NCBI RefSeq assembly: GCF_034702125.1
Contig: NC_085869.1
Location: 53,642,714-53,706,713, forward strand
Reading direction: 5' to 3'
Origin: Engraulis encrasicolus
Taxonomy: Eukaryota > Chordata > Actinopteri > Clupeiformes > Engraulidae
Length of the DNA stretch: 64,000 nucleotides
Part shown: positions 13,849 through 63,010 of the stretch, piece after piece
How positions within the stretch are numbered: the first letter of the stretch is position 1
How the letters are laid out: every line of letters begins with the position of its first letter
Position numbers and translations under genes: made by a program
Notes under the pieces: model-generated
Told to the model about the DNA's origin: nothing
The model's database searches: none
The model's input: only the letters and a program-made list of their open reading frames with translations

Positions 13849-15385
13849 AATTTAATAAGCTCCATAGTCACATATGTCTCACTTCACAAATAGCAGACAG
13901 CACCCTACTTGGTAATGAGTATTGCCATTTAAGCCTGCAACCAGTGGACTCACCACTCATGCATTAACCTTTATTGCTGGGCAACATGACTGTCATAAAC
14001 CTGGCATAAGTCACACTAACGTACACTAAAACTACACTAACTTGATTTGGCTTGGTTCCTCCTGGGAGGGTCGGGGCCGAATGTGAATAATAAATATCAT
14101 ATGTGAATGATAAATGATAAAACAATATTCTATTCTCCCAAAAAGTTAAGTTTTTAATTTTCGGACACACAGTCCTTTGTCAAAGTGCAACGTTGCAGCA
14201 AAGTGCAACAAAGTGCAAGAGTCAGGGAGGCCCCAGCTTAAACTTCCTGTCCTCTTTTTTCATTTTCTCTTTTTTTTCTTTGTCTTACTTTTAAGGGGCG
14301 GAGGTACACCGCTTTTATTAAGAAAAGTGGCCCTGATAGGTATGTGATAACGTCCTACGCAATCGTTCTGTGTTTATTAAACCCCAGAATAACATGCAAA
14401 GGTGCTGAGGCGCTGGTAAAATAAACTGGACACAGGCTGTGGAGTTACATAAACTATTATCCTCGGTAGTAAAAACAGACTGAAAAAGAAAAAAAGTCAT
14501 TAGTGAACTGTAAGGTTATTATTTCCAGAACTAAACAATACGCTAAATTGCGCGTCTACAAGCAGGCTGTTGCGCTTTCAGCATTCACAAAGTGTCCAAC
14601 TTTCTATTTTACAAACTTGTCAAATTCATAAAAAATGTTGCTCTCAAAAGTACTGAACTCGTCGACATCGCGTGTAAAAAGGTTTGTCTGACAAAACAGC
14701 ACGAAAGAAAAAAAGACGGAAAAAAATGGGAGCAACCTACAAGGCCGTTCTCATATGCGAAGAAAAGCGCAGGCTATATCAGATTACAATAACATACTTC
14801 AGGCCAGAGAGCCCGTCGCCCCCCTCCCCCTTGTAAGCATCGCGTGCGAGCAAGGCCCGACTCTCGAGCTTGATTGTGATAAATGCAGGAGTACTATTTC
14901 CATGCCAGACCAACACTGTACACGAACAGAGATTTTTTAAGGACACCCCGAAAGATGGCTAGAAGAATATAAGGCGCATAGCACACAACTGCGCCGCCAG
15001 AAAAAGCTCTCAGATAAGGAAAACAACACATGACGCACTCGCGACAAAAATACAAGCATTAAATGTGTTTTGCGCTTTGAAGAATACAGTTCAAAATGAA
15101 ATTGTTGGATTTCACTTTAAGTACAGTAACGAGTCAATGGGCCATTGGGACTCCTACATGTCTAGGCTATGCCTAAAGATAACACAAGACACGCGCATTA
15201 TAGGCCTATCTAACACCTTGAAAGGGGAAAAAAACCAATAGGCCATTTATGAAGAATGTTTCAAAAAGAAAAAGAACAACGAGTGTCTTTCGGGACCAGA
15301 AAAGGAAGACAGCTCATGACCAGACATTAATAAACAATTAATTACGTTTTCAGCCGGATTTGACAGCTTTGTTTGACATGCTTAC

Positions 15386-15450
15386 ATTTTCTGTAAAGGC
15401 TTCTTCCGCTTTTTGCCAGCGTAGGTTCCATGATCGTTGACCGCCAACAT
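15386..15450 (-). CDS. ahr2: Aryl hydrocarbon receptor 2 type, exon 1 (partial gene)
   Basis: On the - strand the ATG is at 15450. It encodes MLAVNDHGTYAGKKRKKPLQK plus two bases (AT), then donor GTAAG at 15385. The AT joins C of exon 2 (6229) to give Ile22, so the splice is in frame. KKRKK is the first NLS half, and the MLA...YA...KKRKKP pattern is typical of fish AHR2. An in-frame stop lies upstream at about 15475-15477. The gene is transcribed away from ahr1 and its exons 3-11 fall beyond the left edge. It is a second ligand-activated bHLH-PAS receptor; in several fish AHR2 is the main mediator of dioxin toxicity. Confidence 0.92.
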
Positions 15451-16169
15451 GACGTTGTTTTTGTAGATATCTTCTCAGTATTCCGACTCAAGTGAAGTCT
15501 TCTTCCTCTTCTTCTCACTCACAAGAAACTGAACAAATAAAATGTAAAAGAAAGATGAGACCAAGTCGCTGTGCGTTTTATAGGCCTACCCAAAAGTAGA
15601 CTCCAAACTTCCCTAGGCTACTACCTATAGCCTAGTTTAAAAGATATTTCACTATGAACTCCTCTACTTTATCATTCCTCTCTCTCACACAAAGTCCTAC
15701 AGCACACAGAGAGAGAGGGGAGGGAGAACCTCATGAAAAGCTTTCGTGAGGCAACTCTGACTTATGTCAGAGTAGATCTCAACGGGGAATATTGGCCCTC
15801 TGCGACAGAGGAGGGGCGTTACAGGAAATCGCACCGGTTGACAGAGGCTCTTTTTAAGGTGGACCGAAAAATTACACAAAAGTCATTCCGAGTCATGGCC
15901 AAATGCAGGGCTGCATTTAACTGTGATCTAATCTACAGTGCTGTGGAGGTTGTAATGTGCACTCTCCTTCAGTCTTTTATTTGTTTGTGTTCCCTATTAC
16001 AGATGCTGTCCACTCTTCCAAGAACTGTTTTAAGGATTATTTTCATTTAATGTATTTATGCAGGCTATTTATTCTTGATTAATTTGTGTACACAGTGGCC
16101 TATGCACATCAGTTCATACTCTAGTCTCCATACACACATGTCCACTTTTAGCACAGTCTTCTGCATTTT

Positions 16170-16570
16170 GCATTAACTCCTTACCGCAAAGCCTCTGTTA
16201 GGCTATACCTTATTGTCACTAAAATAGTAATGACCAAGTCTTAATCGGTTATCCAAGACTCCTATCATTAGGCCTATTCATTACATTACACTTAGCTGAC
16301 GCTTTATTTTCCAAAAGTGACTTAGGCCTACAAATATTGCAGGCTATTGTTTACAGTCCCAGAAGCAATGTGGGGTAAGGCACTTCAGCCATGGATGGAA
16401 GTGCAGGGAGTGGTAAGGGCAGGATACAAACCTGCAAGCTTGTGATCTAGTCCAACTCCCTAACCATAACAGCACTACTGTCCACTTCCATTGTCATGGC
16501 AATGTTGTTATGATGTAGTTGAGTCTTTTCAGCAGAGTGAATTGGCCCATCAATGTGATCACCAGCAGTA
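16170..16570 (+). mobile_element. Nested repeat: MITE-like element interrupted by another repeat
   Basis: The outer element, sharing GCCTCTGTTA, ATTGTCA and TTGTTATGATGTAGTT with 9784-9958, is split at about 16278-16490. The insert begins CATTACATTACACTTAGCTG, a common fish repeat start, and includes a TAACCATAACAGCAC end. Confidence 0.6.
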
Positions 16571-17359
16571 AGAGGCTATGGAACACAATGAAACAGATCA
16601 TACGTAAAATGCAGCCTACTTGGAAAGCATGGCAAAAAACTTGGCAAAATTCCCAAACTCATCGCAGGACTACTTAGTGTAGGCTGTTATACTGCTGTAG
16701 GCTATCCAGTGGTGGAACAATTGCACACAGGGCCCCAGGGTAAAACACTGATAGGGTCCCCAATATTGCCTGACGAGGTCATAATAGGGCCCCCACTACC
16801 AGGCAATTGCCCTGCTTCTCCCACAAAAAAAAAACATTACACTGTATTCCTCGAGAACATCTCTGATGTCATAGAAATTTGGGTATGGCGTGGTTGAGGG
16901 TTTTTTTTTTTTTCAAGAAAGACAGAAGGGACCCATCGACAGGGTCCAATATAATTTTAATGTAAGTTTCACATGAAATATTACATGTTTTGTAAAGAAA
17001 TCTTAAAAATTACATTTGCAATACAATTAAGTTATATTTTCATGGGACCTAGTGAAGGTGGGGTCTGTTGTAGAGATGGCCATCTTCAATATAGGCCTAA
17101 AGTGCAGGGGGAAATCCTGGTTTGTGTCTTGGAGACTTGGTCTGTCCAATAGCATAACAATTAATATTTCCCAAACTGTATGGTTGACCCACCTCCTTAG
17201 TTTGCGAATGACTGTTTGCTCCCTGTCAAAGTGGAAGGAGTTCCCGTTTTTTCGGGAGGTCAGAATCGTGTTTGTATTGTTCTTGGCCTGACTAGAGGCA
17301 ACACTGAAGTTGTGGCGTCATTAGGAGGGCACAGCCTGGCTAAGGCCAGTGACATGTCG

Positions 17360-18350
17360 TCTGGAACTGAGGTGCTGCATGTGGGTGGTGTGCGAAGCTG
17401 AGGTGGTGTGCGAAGCTGATGCTGGTGGTGACGTTAGTGAAGGAGGGCCACGACAGAGCCTGCGCTCCAGATCAAGATGATTGCAGTCCAAGTCTTTACA
17501 TGGTATGAGCTTGTGTTGCCCCACTGCACTGCACAGCAAAAAAGTCAAAGTTCCCCAAAATAACTTTTACTTTGCCACTGTGGTGGAACCACGTGTTTTG
17601 AGGGAGCTGAAAGTTCTCAATGGGACCTGTGTGACAAAATGTTTCTGGAAGAACCCTGACATTTTCTTGAAGGTTCCTTGGAGGACCATAGGTGGCCGAA
17701 GTAAAAAGTAGCAGTAAAACAACAAAACCTACCAGTGTCCTTCCAACACAAGTAATTGTCCTGAGTAAGTGGTATACAGTTACTATTGAGCAATGTATCT
17801 AATTCTGTACTGGTTGGATCAAATTTGGGGGTTATCTTTTTAGGTTTTTAGGGTTTTTTTCAGTAACAACATCTAGCCCCCCATTACTGTAGGTGCAATG
17901 GAATAACTGCTGTGTAACCACTATGTAATATAATGTGCTAGTTTCCTTACACCATAAATTCACCTCTACTTTTACTTTAGCCACCTCTGCAAAAGGTTCT
18001 TTTAGGAACCATTTAATTGCCACTGTGGAAGAACCCCTAAAGGTTCTCTAAGGAAATTGGGATTCTTCCCAGAACATTAGGGTTCTCTAGGGAAACTTTT
18101 AGGTTCCCTGCAATATACAAATGAAGGTTCTTTGAGGAACCCTGCTATTTTTACATGGTAGTCTGGAGCTGAGGTGCTGCTGCCTATGGGTGGTGTGCGA
18201 GCTGCTGTGGTATATTGGCATGTTGGTGGGTTGTAGGGTGGTGCTGGTGGAGAAGGAAGGCTTTGACGCAGCCTGCTCTTCAGATCAGCATGATTGCAGT
18301 CCAAGTCTACATGGTGAGCTTGACCCACAGCTTGGAAGCCCAGACAGGAA
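17360..18350. repeat. GGTTCC-rich repeat family with a local duplication
   Basis: 17360-17510 and 18164-18320 share CTGGA(A/G)CTGAGGTGCTGC, GGGTGGTGTGCGA and GATTGCAGTCCAAGTCT. Between and after them are GAGGAACC/AAGGTTCTTT-type stretches known from a widespread fish repeat. Both copies stay open on the - strand for about 70-80 codons, with a shared DLDCNH and (E/S)RLR stretch. Confidence 0.55.
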
Positions 18351-18799
18351 ACTCATGCCAGAAAGTTGAGGTGGAAAAAAACAGCCTCTGCAACAGAGGG
18401 CTCGAGCTCCCACAAAAAGTTAACGTTAAGGCACGGCCCTTGTTATGCATTTGTTATTACCAGAATGGCAATGTCCACGTTGTAATGTATTATCAAAGAC
18501 TTTGTGTAATGTTGACGATGTTGTAGTACTATGGTAGTTAAGTTTTGTCACTTTGTCAAGGGTAAAGTGTGCCACTGGCGAAACAGTGTGCATTACAAGG
18601 CTACGCACACATGACATTTCAGGCCTAACGTGGTTCTGAGCTCACTGGTGTTGAGGTTGCTTCTGTTTTTCTGCTTTGCTCTATGGTCCAACACCCAGAA
18701 GACTGGAGGTGAATGCTCATGCAGGCAGGGAGAAATGCCCTGCAAAGCAAAAAGGCAGTAATTGCATTGTTGTTATTATGATTTTAATGACATGCTGTC

Positions 18800-18985
18800 T
18801 ATGTTTAAATGACATTTAATTCAGAATTAACTCACTATAATTATGAATAAAACATCTTAATTCCGCTTTGAAAACATGTTACACTTCAAAATTGAGAATT
18901 GAATGAAAGATCGAAGTAAACTCAATGGAATTATTTAATTCTGAATTATTCATTAGGGATTAAAACGTCATGTAAACGTAGCCAC
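18800..18985 (-). repeat. AT-rich MITE-like repeat (ACGTTTACATGACG family), copy 1
   Basis: Ends AAAACGTCATGTAAACGTAG. Internal TTCAGAATTAACTC and AATTCTGAATTATTCATT. An opposite-orientation relative is at 37181-37380. Confidence 0.55.
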
Positions 18986-19423
18986 TGTCTGTATGAAAAT
19001 ATAAAGTTAAATGAAATGATTGGTCTGCACAGAATGTGGTAACATGAATTAACAAAACTGCCACATGTCAATAATCTACCTTCAGCTACTTAGGCTGGAC
19101 AATAGGATCATTTTCAAGTCATTTTACTCAGTTTACTCAAGTCATGTTACAGTTTTCTGTTTTGTAGGGCAGAATTGCTGTGCACTGTTTAAAAGTGAAA
19201 ATCCATACAAAAACAGCACACTATGTTATAAAAATGTTTTAATCAACATTGGCTCACATAGGCCTAGTTGCAATCAGCCCTGAAATAGGCCTACGTATTT
19301 GGGGCCTATTTGGGACATTTCATGGGGAACTCACTGGTCTTGAACATGTTATGTCTGTTTTTTGAGACTGCATTTAGATCCAGCACCCAGAAAATGTGGG
19401 TGCTGGATGTGAATGCTCTAGGC

Positions 19424-19662
19424 CAGTGGTGCTCAACCTTTTTTGAATAAACGCCCCCTTGACCTCATTATGAGCCTCCCAACGCCCCCTCGACCTCGTA
19501 AGTCTGCCAACTCTCCACTTTGTATTGAAAAATAAAACAGACTAACACCCCCCCCCAATGGGAACTAAGCCCCGACCACACTCAGCTGTATCCTTCTCAA
19601 CGCCCCCCCAGGGCTCCCTAACACCCCCTGTGAGGCTGTAGCACCCCCATTGAGAAACACTA
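19424..19662 (+). mobile_element. hAT-like MITE with perfect 8-bp target duplication
   Basis: Starts CAGTGGTGCTCAACC and ends TTGAGAAACACTA. CTCTAGGC flanks both sides (19416-19423, 19663-19670). C-rich interior with several ACGCCCCC/ACACCCCC. Related to 49596-49930. Confidence 0.88.
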
Positions 19663-20081
19663 CTCTAGGCCTACATGCCACTGTGGTTGCCATTAGGCTA
19701 CATTTAATCACAACGCTGTGGTTATGTGTAACAAGATGTTTTTTTTTCTTGAGTACAGCAAGTCGCTAGGGAGGGTTAAGCACTGTGACTGCACTAGTCA
19801 TTAAGTACACTAAGAACAGTTTGAACCCTATACATGTGTTCATGTTATCGTCTAGCACGCCAGGCTAGGGTTAATGGTCAAAATGTTGTCTCATTCCGGG
19901 TTTATCTGGTCGTCAAACACAAATACTCTTCTCCTTGGTGATGTCTCTGTCAGTGTCGACTTGTGGTTAACTGGCCCTGTGTAAGTTCACATTCATGTTT
20001 ATGTTTTCCTTGCTCTTGGGAAAAGGGGTTCTTCAGCGTGCTGTGTAGAGAACCATGTACCTTTGCCATTATTATAATTAA

Positions 20082-20439
20082 AGGGACACTGTGCACGATT
20101 TTTAGTTGTTTATTTCCAGAATTCATGCTACCCATTCACTAATGTTACCTTTTTCATGAATACTTACCACCACCATCAAATTCAAAGTATTCATTATGAC
20201 TGGGAAAACTGCATTTTTCATACATGAAAAGGGGATCTTCTCCATGGTCCGCCATTTTGAATTTCCAGAAATGGTTTTTTTTAGCTGCAAAAATGACTGT
20301 ACTTGGGCCATACTAGAAAATAATAGTTTATCACTTAGTAAACTTTCACTAAAAGATCAAATTTGGCAATAGGCAACCCAGTTTCAATGAGCAGTATAGT
20401 TGCAGTACCTTTTTTGACCATTTCCTGCACAGTGTACAT
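20082..20439 (+). mobile_element. TTAA-flanked MITE, copy 1
   Basis: Terminal inverted repeats AGGGACACTGTGCA and (complement of the end) ATGTACACTGTGCA, flanked by TTAA at 20078 and 20440. A second copy in the opposite orientation lies at 61553-61903. The TTAA target suggests mobilisation by a piggyBac-like transposase. There is no ORF. Confidence 0.75.
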
Positions 20440-20534
20440 TTAAATCTTTCTGAAGTTGCTCTGTATAAAAGCATCTAAGAATGAAGTGTGTTTGGTTCTG
20501 CTCAGTTCTGTTCAGTTCTGTTATGCCGTTATCT

Positions 20535-20668
20535 TGTATTTTGTTATGTTGTGTTGTGTTGTGTTATGTTATGTTATGTTATGTTATGTTATGTTATGTT
20601 ATGTTATGTTATGTTATGTTATGTTATGTTATGTTATGTTATGTTATGCTATGTTATGCTATGTTATG
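20535..20668 (+). repeat. (TTATG)n pentanucleotide array 1
   Basis: TTGTG units at the left give way to TTATG units. Array 2 at 20783 has the same order. Confidence 0.96.
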
Positions 20669-20782
20669 AAACAAAGTCTTGTTGTCTAAAGTTGTACGCT
20701 AATTTACACTAAAGCTGACTGGGACCTTGACTAAAAGAAGTACAGTGACTGCTATGTTCCTACATCTAAAGTCTTTGGCTTG

Positions 20783-20933
20783 TAATGTTGTGTTGTGTTG
20801 TGTTGTGTTGTGTTGTGTTGTTGTGCTATGTTATGTTATGTTATGTTATGTTATGTTATGTTATGTTATGTTATGTTATGTTATGTTATGTTATGTTATG
20901 TTATGTTATGTTATGTTATGTTATGTTATGTTA
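20783..20933 (+). repeat. (TTATG)n pentanucleotide array 2
   Basis: Starts with TTGTG units, then TTATG. About 115 bp of unique sequence separates it from array 1. Confidence 0.96.
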
Positions 20934-22563
20934 CATGCATGTTAGTTAATGTTGTGTCAATGTAGGCCTATACGTACAGTAGGCCCTATATCCTCCTCCC
21001 CCTCCTACTTCTTTTCCACTCCATGTCTGTTCCATAAACGGTTGCCTTCATCGGATCCCACTTCCTCCTCATACAACACTACTTTCCATTTTTTTGTGGA
21101 ACAAAATGTAAACTAACCTGTCGGCATTTTCTAGTGGTTTTGCCTGATGGGCGAGTTGACAATTAAGCACTTATGTGGGCTATTTGTTCAACTAATGGCC
21201 ATATGTCATTAATTTCACAGGTGTGGTCTTTTCAGAGGCAAAAACCATGAAATGCCAAGGAAGTGACGTGGCCCTCGATGTAATGTTTTGCCAAAAGTCA
21301 GAGTCCCGGAGTGCAACTCGTGGTTATGCAGTTTTTTTGGGGCAGTGTATTTTTCTCCGAGAGTTTCGAGTTTCCAAAACCATCAGTATGTCAAATGTTA
21401 GCCTTCTGTGTAGGCCATCGGTTTAAAATAATTTCAACAGCCCACATCAGAAACTTGTGACACACGGTGAGAGAATATGGGCTTTTAAGTTCCATTGTTC
21501 CTTCACCGAAAGCCCCTGACCCACTCACAGGTTTCAGAGAAAGAAACATGCAGGTGTAGGCGGGCTGAGGTAGTTATTGATGATGTGATGACAACAAGGA
21601 AAGGGTGATGAGTGACAAGGTTTGTTTCAGCCCTGTCGTTTTGAATGTAGGCTACTTCTAGAACTAGCCTACCTTTGAAAATCTGCCAGAAACACCTCAC
21701 TGTTTACTTTGTCTTGCCTCACATAGGCCTAGTTGCAGTGTTACAAAAACGTTCCTAGGTGGCGCACTTTGACCAGTGTACGGTTAATGGAATGGGTGAA
21801 CGGAACAGGCTTCTAGTTTTTTTTTTTTTACTCAAGCTTGACTTGCACAGCAGGCTATGTGGATTTAAGGGTGGGGTGTGAGGTTGTTCTGTCAACAGGG
21901 TCTACTTGTGATGGGTTTAGGTTGTCAAATAGTGACACCCAGAGTTCCAGGATCGACTCTAAACGTAGCCTATCTGCGCTGTGTGTACATTGCTCCTTGC
22001 GTTTGCTCCCCTCAGTCTTAAATTCAAGAGTGCTATTCCACAATTAGGTGTAGCCTACACATAGACGGCTTGTCAATTGGGAAGACACTGGGGCCTAATA
22101 ATAGGCTTATCATATGACAAAGAATGATCAAGAGATTATTACTTAAACTTGACCTTCATCTCAGTAATAACAGAAATATAAAACTGGTCTTCTTGGATAA
22201 GCGCACCCTATCCCCTTTAGACCAACATAATTACAAAACGTCTATGACTTCTAGGTCTATATGATAACAACTTCCGGTCATTCATCTGCTGTGCAGATCT
22301 TAATCACCGTTGTCATTAGCAACAGTAGCCCAGCGTGTTTAGATAAACTTGTGCATGGTGCATGTGTGGCGCCACCATGCACCATGCATGGTCCCTATAG
22401 GCTACGAGGCAACTCCAAAATATCCCAGCTAAGCAAAAGCAAATATGGGGCTGCTTGTGAAGGCATTATTTACGTTCTAGGAAATGCCCATATTTTTATC
22501 TGGTGTGTGCTGCTTAATGGTCTAACCCCTGACCTACATAGAGCAAAAGCCACTTACGTTCAA

Positions 22564-22700
22564 TATAAACGGCTACCCCTTCATCCTCCATGTGATTGGA
22601 CAGAACGGAGCGCTTGTGGACGCGCGAGCTCTGACGTGCGCGCCTGTGTATCTGGGAGGTTTCTCATCTGTCCCCTTCCGACCCGACCCCGCGCGCTCCA
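22564..22700 (+). promoter_or_regulatory. Possible ahr1 promoter
   Basis: A CpG-dense block (22605-22700) stands out from the AT-rich surroundings, about 650-750 bp before the ahr1 ATG. TATAAA lies at 22564-22569 and an inverted CCAAT box (ATTGG) at 22595-22599. A TGACGTG (CRE-like) lies at about 22633. The order of TATA and CCAAT is not classical, so the TATA may be chance. The start site is unknown. Confidence 0.35.
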
Positions 22701-23346
22701 AAGCCTTTTTGCTCGCTCTCGCGCAAATCTGTGCTGGGTTCCCTGACAGAAAGAATGCGTGTGCTCAGTCATGAGTTTGTAGCTGGGAATCTCTGAAACA
22801 GGACCAGAGGCTCTGTGGGAAAATTGTGGCATTTTGAGTGGATTCTTTTGGAGGAAACGCAACGTTCAAAATTGTGGAAATATCTGTTTGACCACGGGTT
22901 CTGCTGATAACTATTTTTTTTTTTCATACGTGTGAATTTAAACCATTTTTTTAGACACGTCTCTGGAAGAGGATAAAACAACATATTCACTTCTTCTGTG
23001 ACAACTTCGATTCATTTAAGGTTCCACAGGATTTAATCTGCAAGTGCGCCTTTGGAATCACCAAAACGCAGAAAAGACGCGCTATTCCAACTGGGAGAAC
23101 ATAGCCTATCAAGAGTTATATAATATATATGGATGCGTTTACTGGCTCGTTCTAGATCATCACGTCACACTAACAAAATTTGAGTCTTTTTTTTCTTTTT
23201 CTTTTTTGCTTTTTATTGCTGTGCGCTCTGGGGCACCTGCGCAGGACATCCTCGTCTTCTGGTTTCGGTTCTTGCTGAATGGGATGCATGTGCACCTCTC
23301 GGTGACGTATTTCTATTAACCACAGGGCTCTAGACGGGGGCCAATA

Positions 23347-60582
<37,236 letters not shown>

Positions 60583-60644
60583 CACGGCCGGTTGGTCACA
60601 TGAAGGAGGAGCAGTGCAGCAGGAGCGACTGCAAATGAAATGGA

Positions 60645-60649
<5 letters not shown>

Positions 60650-60735
<86 letters not shown>

Positions 60736-60741
60736 CGCGTG

Positions 60742-60782
<41 letters not shown>
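60650..60782 (+). repeat. (GT)n(CTGT)n in the ahr1 3' UTR
   Basis: About 40 GT units, then GCGTGCGCGTG and about nine CTGT units, starting 68 bp after the stop codon. Confidence 0.97.
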
Positions 60783-61552
60783 TTGTTGTCCTCACGTGTA
60801 ACCAAATGGAACTATATCAACTGATACTGTATGTTTACAACTCTGCGTGGGTCAGTGGGTGGACGTTTGAGACTGATGCTCAGTTTGTACGCAAGCACAG
60901 GCAGGAGGTGTGTTGGCACGGGGGGTGCTGTTTACCTTCACCGTGCTTATCTTCTATCTCTGCCACAGCACTGGAAAAACAAGCCGCAAGGCGAAGCCCT
61001 GTTTTTGTGGTTGCCTCTTGGTATTCAACGAAATTTCGGTCCAAAAACCAACCACTTTATACAGAGCTATTCAGCAATCTTGGACTTAATCTGTGAACAT
61101 CACTTTTTACATTTCTGTTTATTTTATGTGTTGGAGGTTGGAGGTCTTCCAGAATTCAGGCGCAGGCACTTATCTGGGTGTGTTACCGTAACTCTGACAA
61201 AGTGTTTGAGATCAAAGTCAGTTTGAAGGGACTTCTGTGGCGTCGTTTTTTGCAGAGAAAAATGGCGTCATACGACTGTTCTTTTAGTAGGTTTACAACT
61301 CAGTTCAATTGGCTGGGCTAGTCATTAAACCTTGAAGTTTCTGAGCATTTTTCAGACCATGGACCCCATCTGGTCAATACAACAGGACAATGGCAGGTAA
61401 TGAAAGACGGTGCAACAGCAGATTCGTGTAGAACATCTTGAAGGTGGAAGAACAATATTTCATACACAGGCCATTTTCTCACAGACCATTTGGGATGTTA
61501 GCAGATCACTAGTCAATCCATGGATCACACACTTCGAGAACCAATGCATTAA

Positions 61553-61903
61553 AGGGACACTGTGCAGGAAATGGTCAAAAAAGGTACTGCAACTATACTG
61601 CTCATTGAAACTGGGCTGCCTATTGCCAAATTTGATCTTTACATGAAAGTTTACTAAGTAATAAACAAATATTTTCTAGTATGGTCGAAGTAGATTCATT
61701 TTGCAGCTAAAAATGGCTATTTTTGGAAATTCAAAATGGCGGACCATGAAGAGGATCCCCCTTTTCATGTATGAAAAGTGCAACTTTTCCACTCATAATG
61801 AATACTTTAATTTGATGGTGGTGGTAATTATTCATGAAAAACATTAGTAAATAGGTACATGAATTCTGGAAATAAACAACTAAAAATCTTGAACAGTGTA
61901 CCT
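61553..61903 (-). mobile_element. TTAA-flanked MITE, copy 2 (in ahr1 3' UTR)
   Basis: The same family as 20082-20439, inverted, with TTAA at 61549 and 61904. Internal GCCATTTTGAATTTCC-type sequence is shared with copy 1. It lies within the probable ahr1 3' UTR. Confidence 0.75.
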
Positions 61904-61909
61904 TTAAAG

Positions 61910-62207
61910 CAGGGGTGGGGAGCCATTTCCGGCCATCTTACCCGACCCCCGATATAATTTTAATGTCATGCAGTTTCACATGAAATATGACAGTTTTTGT
62001 AAAGAAATCTTAGAAATGACATTTACTATACAGTTAAATTATATTTTCATGGGACCTCGTGAAAGAGGGGGCTGTTGTAAAGGTGGCCACAATTAAAATG
62101 GGCCTAAAGTGCTGGGGGAAATCCTGGTTTGTGTTCACAGTACGGCCCTTGGAGGACTTTCTAAAATTTGAAGTGGCCCCGTAAATGAAAACGGTTCCTC
62201 ACCCCGG
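61910..62207 (+). mobile_element. hAT-like MITE abutting the TTAA MITE
   Basis: Ends CAGGGGTGGGGAGCC and GGTTCCTCACCCCGG. The flanks CTTTAAAG and CACTAAAG match at 6 of 8 bases. A diverged copy of its interior lies at about 16940-17130 (shared TTTTCATGGGACCT and GGGGGAAATCCTGG). It starts 2 bp after the TTAA of the neighbouring MITE. Confidence 0.65.
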
Positions 62208-62352
62208 CACTAAAGCTACTTGGAGTGCTGGAACCCCAGAGAAGAGGCTGTGCACTAGTATACTCAGGAAAGGGGCAGACAACATTTGTTCGTGTTAGAA
62301 TAAGTGCACAGGTTTATTTCTGAATGGGCCACCCTTTCTCATGTATGAGGCC

Positions 62353-62475
<123 letters not shown>

Positions 62476-62985
62476 GTGTGTTGGTAACTCTGCATGTGTT
62501 TGTAAGTTAGTGTTTACACAGGGATGAGTGAAACTTTTGATGATCTACACTGGACATACATGTGATGAATGAATGGACAGTTTGTGTATGTGTGTTCATT
62601 TTCTTTTTTTCCACTAAATCCTATGTTTGCTTTTAAAATGTATGTTTAATGTATTCTCACAGACAATCAAATCCATAATGGCATTGTATTTTTACAAGTA
62701 TGATTAAATAATAAAAAATAATACAACACAAAAATATTTTGGGGATACAACACATGCTGCTTCTACATACATCTCTTGTATTGACTGTATATAAAATGTT
62801 GTACACAAAGAAATAAATACCTCCCAGTATTGTTACCATACATACCATGATCTGCAGGAAAAAAGTATTTTCTTACAACTAGGATACTGTGCCATACAGC
62901 TGTATTTTGCCCTGTTGGACCATTCATTTCAATGTGTTTGTCTTTAACTTTCTGTTTGCAATGTTTCTTATTGATCTAATTTTAA

Positions 62986-62991
62986 AATAAA
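62986..62991 (+). other. Candidate ahr1 polyadenylation signal AATAAA
   Basis: AATAAA followed within 30-40 bp by a T-rich stretch (TACTTTTTTGTCC). It is the last strong hexamer before clearly unrelated repeat sequence. Confidence 0.4.
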
Positions 62992-63010
62992 GTGTATGTG
63001 CAATTAAATG

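Larger units (their letters stand above)
15451..23346. other. Shared upstream region between divergent ahr2 and ahr1
   Basis: 7.9 kb between the two start codons, containing both 5' UTRs and promoters, none firmly placed. It contains MITEs (19424-19662, 20082-20439), nested repeats (16170-16570), a repeated GGTTC(C/T)-rich family with a local duplication (17360-18350) and two ATGTT pentamer arrays. 21000-22500 shows no recognisable feature. Eleven of the TAGGCCTA octamers in the window lie between 15451 and 23346. Confidence 0.55.

Noticed and set aside
17321..18328. Coding exons of ahr2 or another gene
   Set aside because: Two decayed copies of a repeat unit, joined to GGTTCC-type repeat; no start, splice or family evidence.
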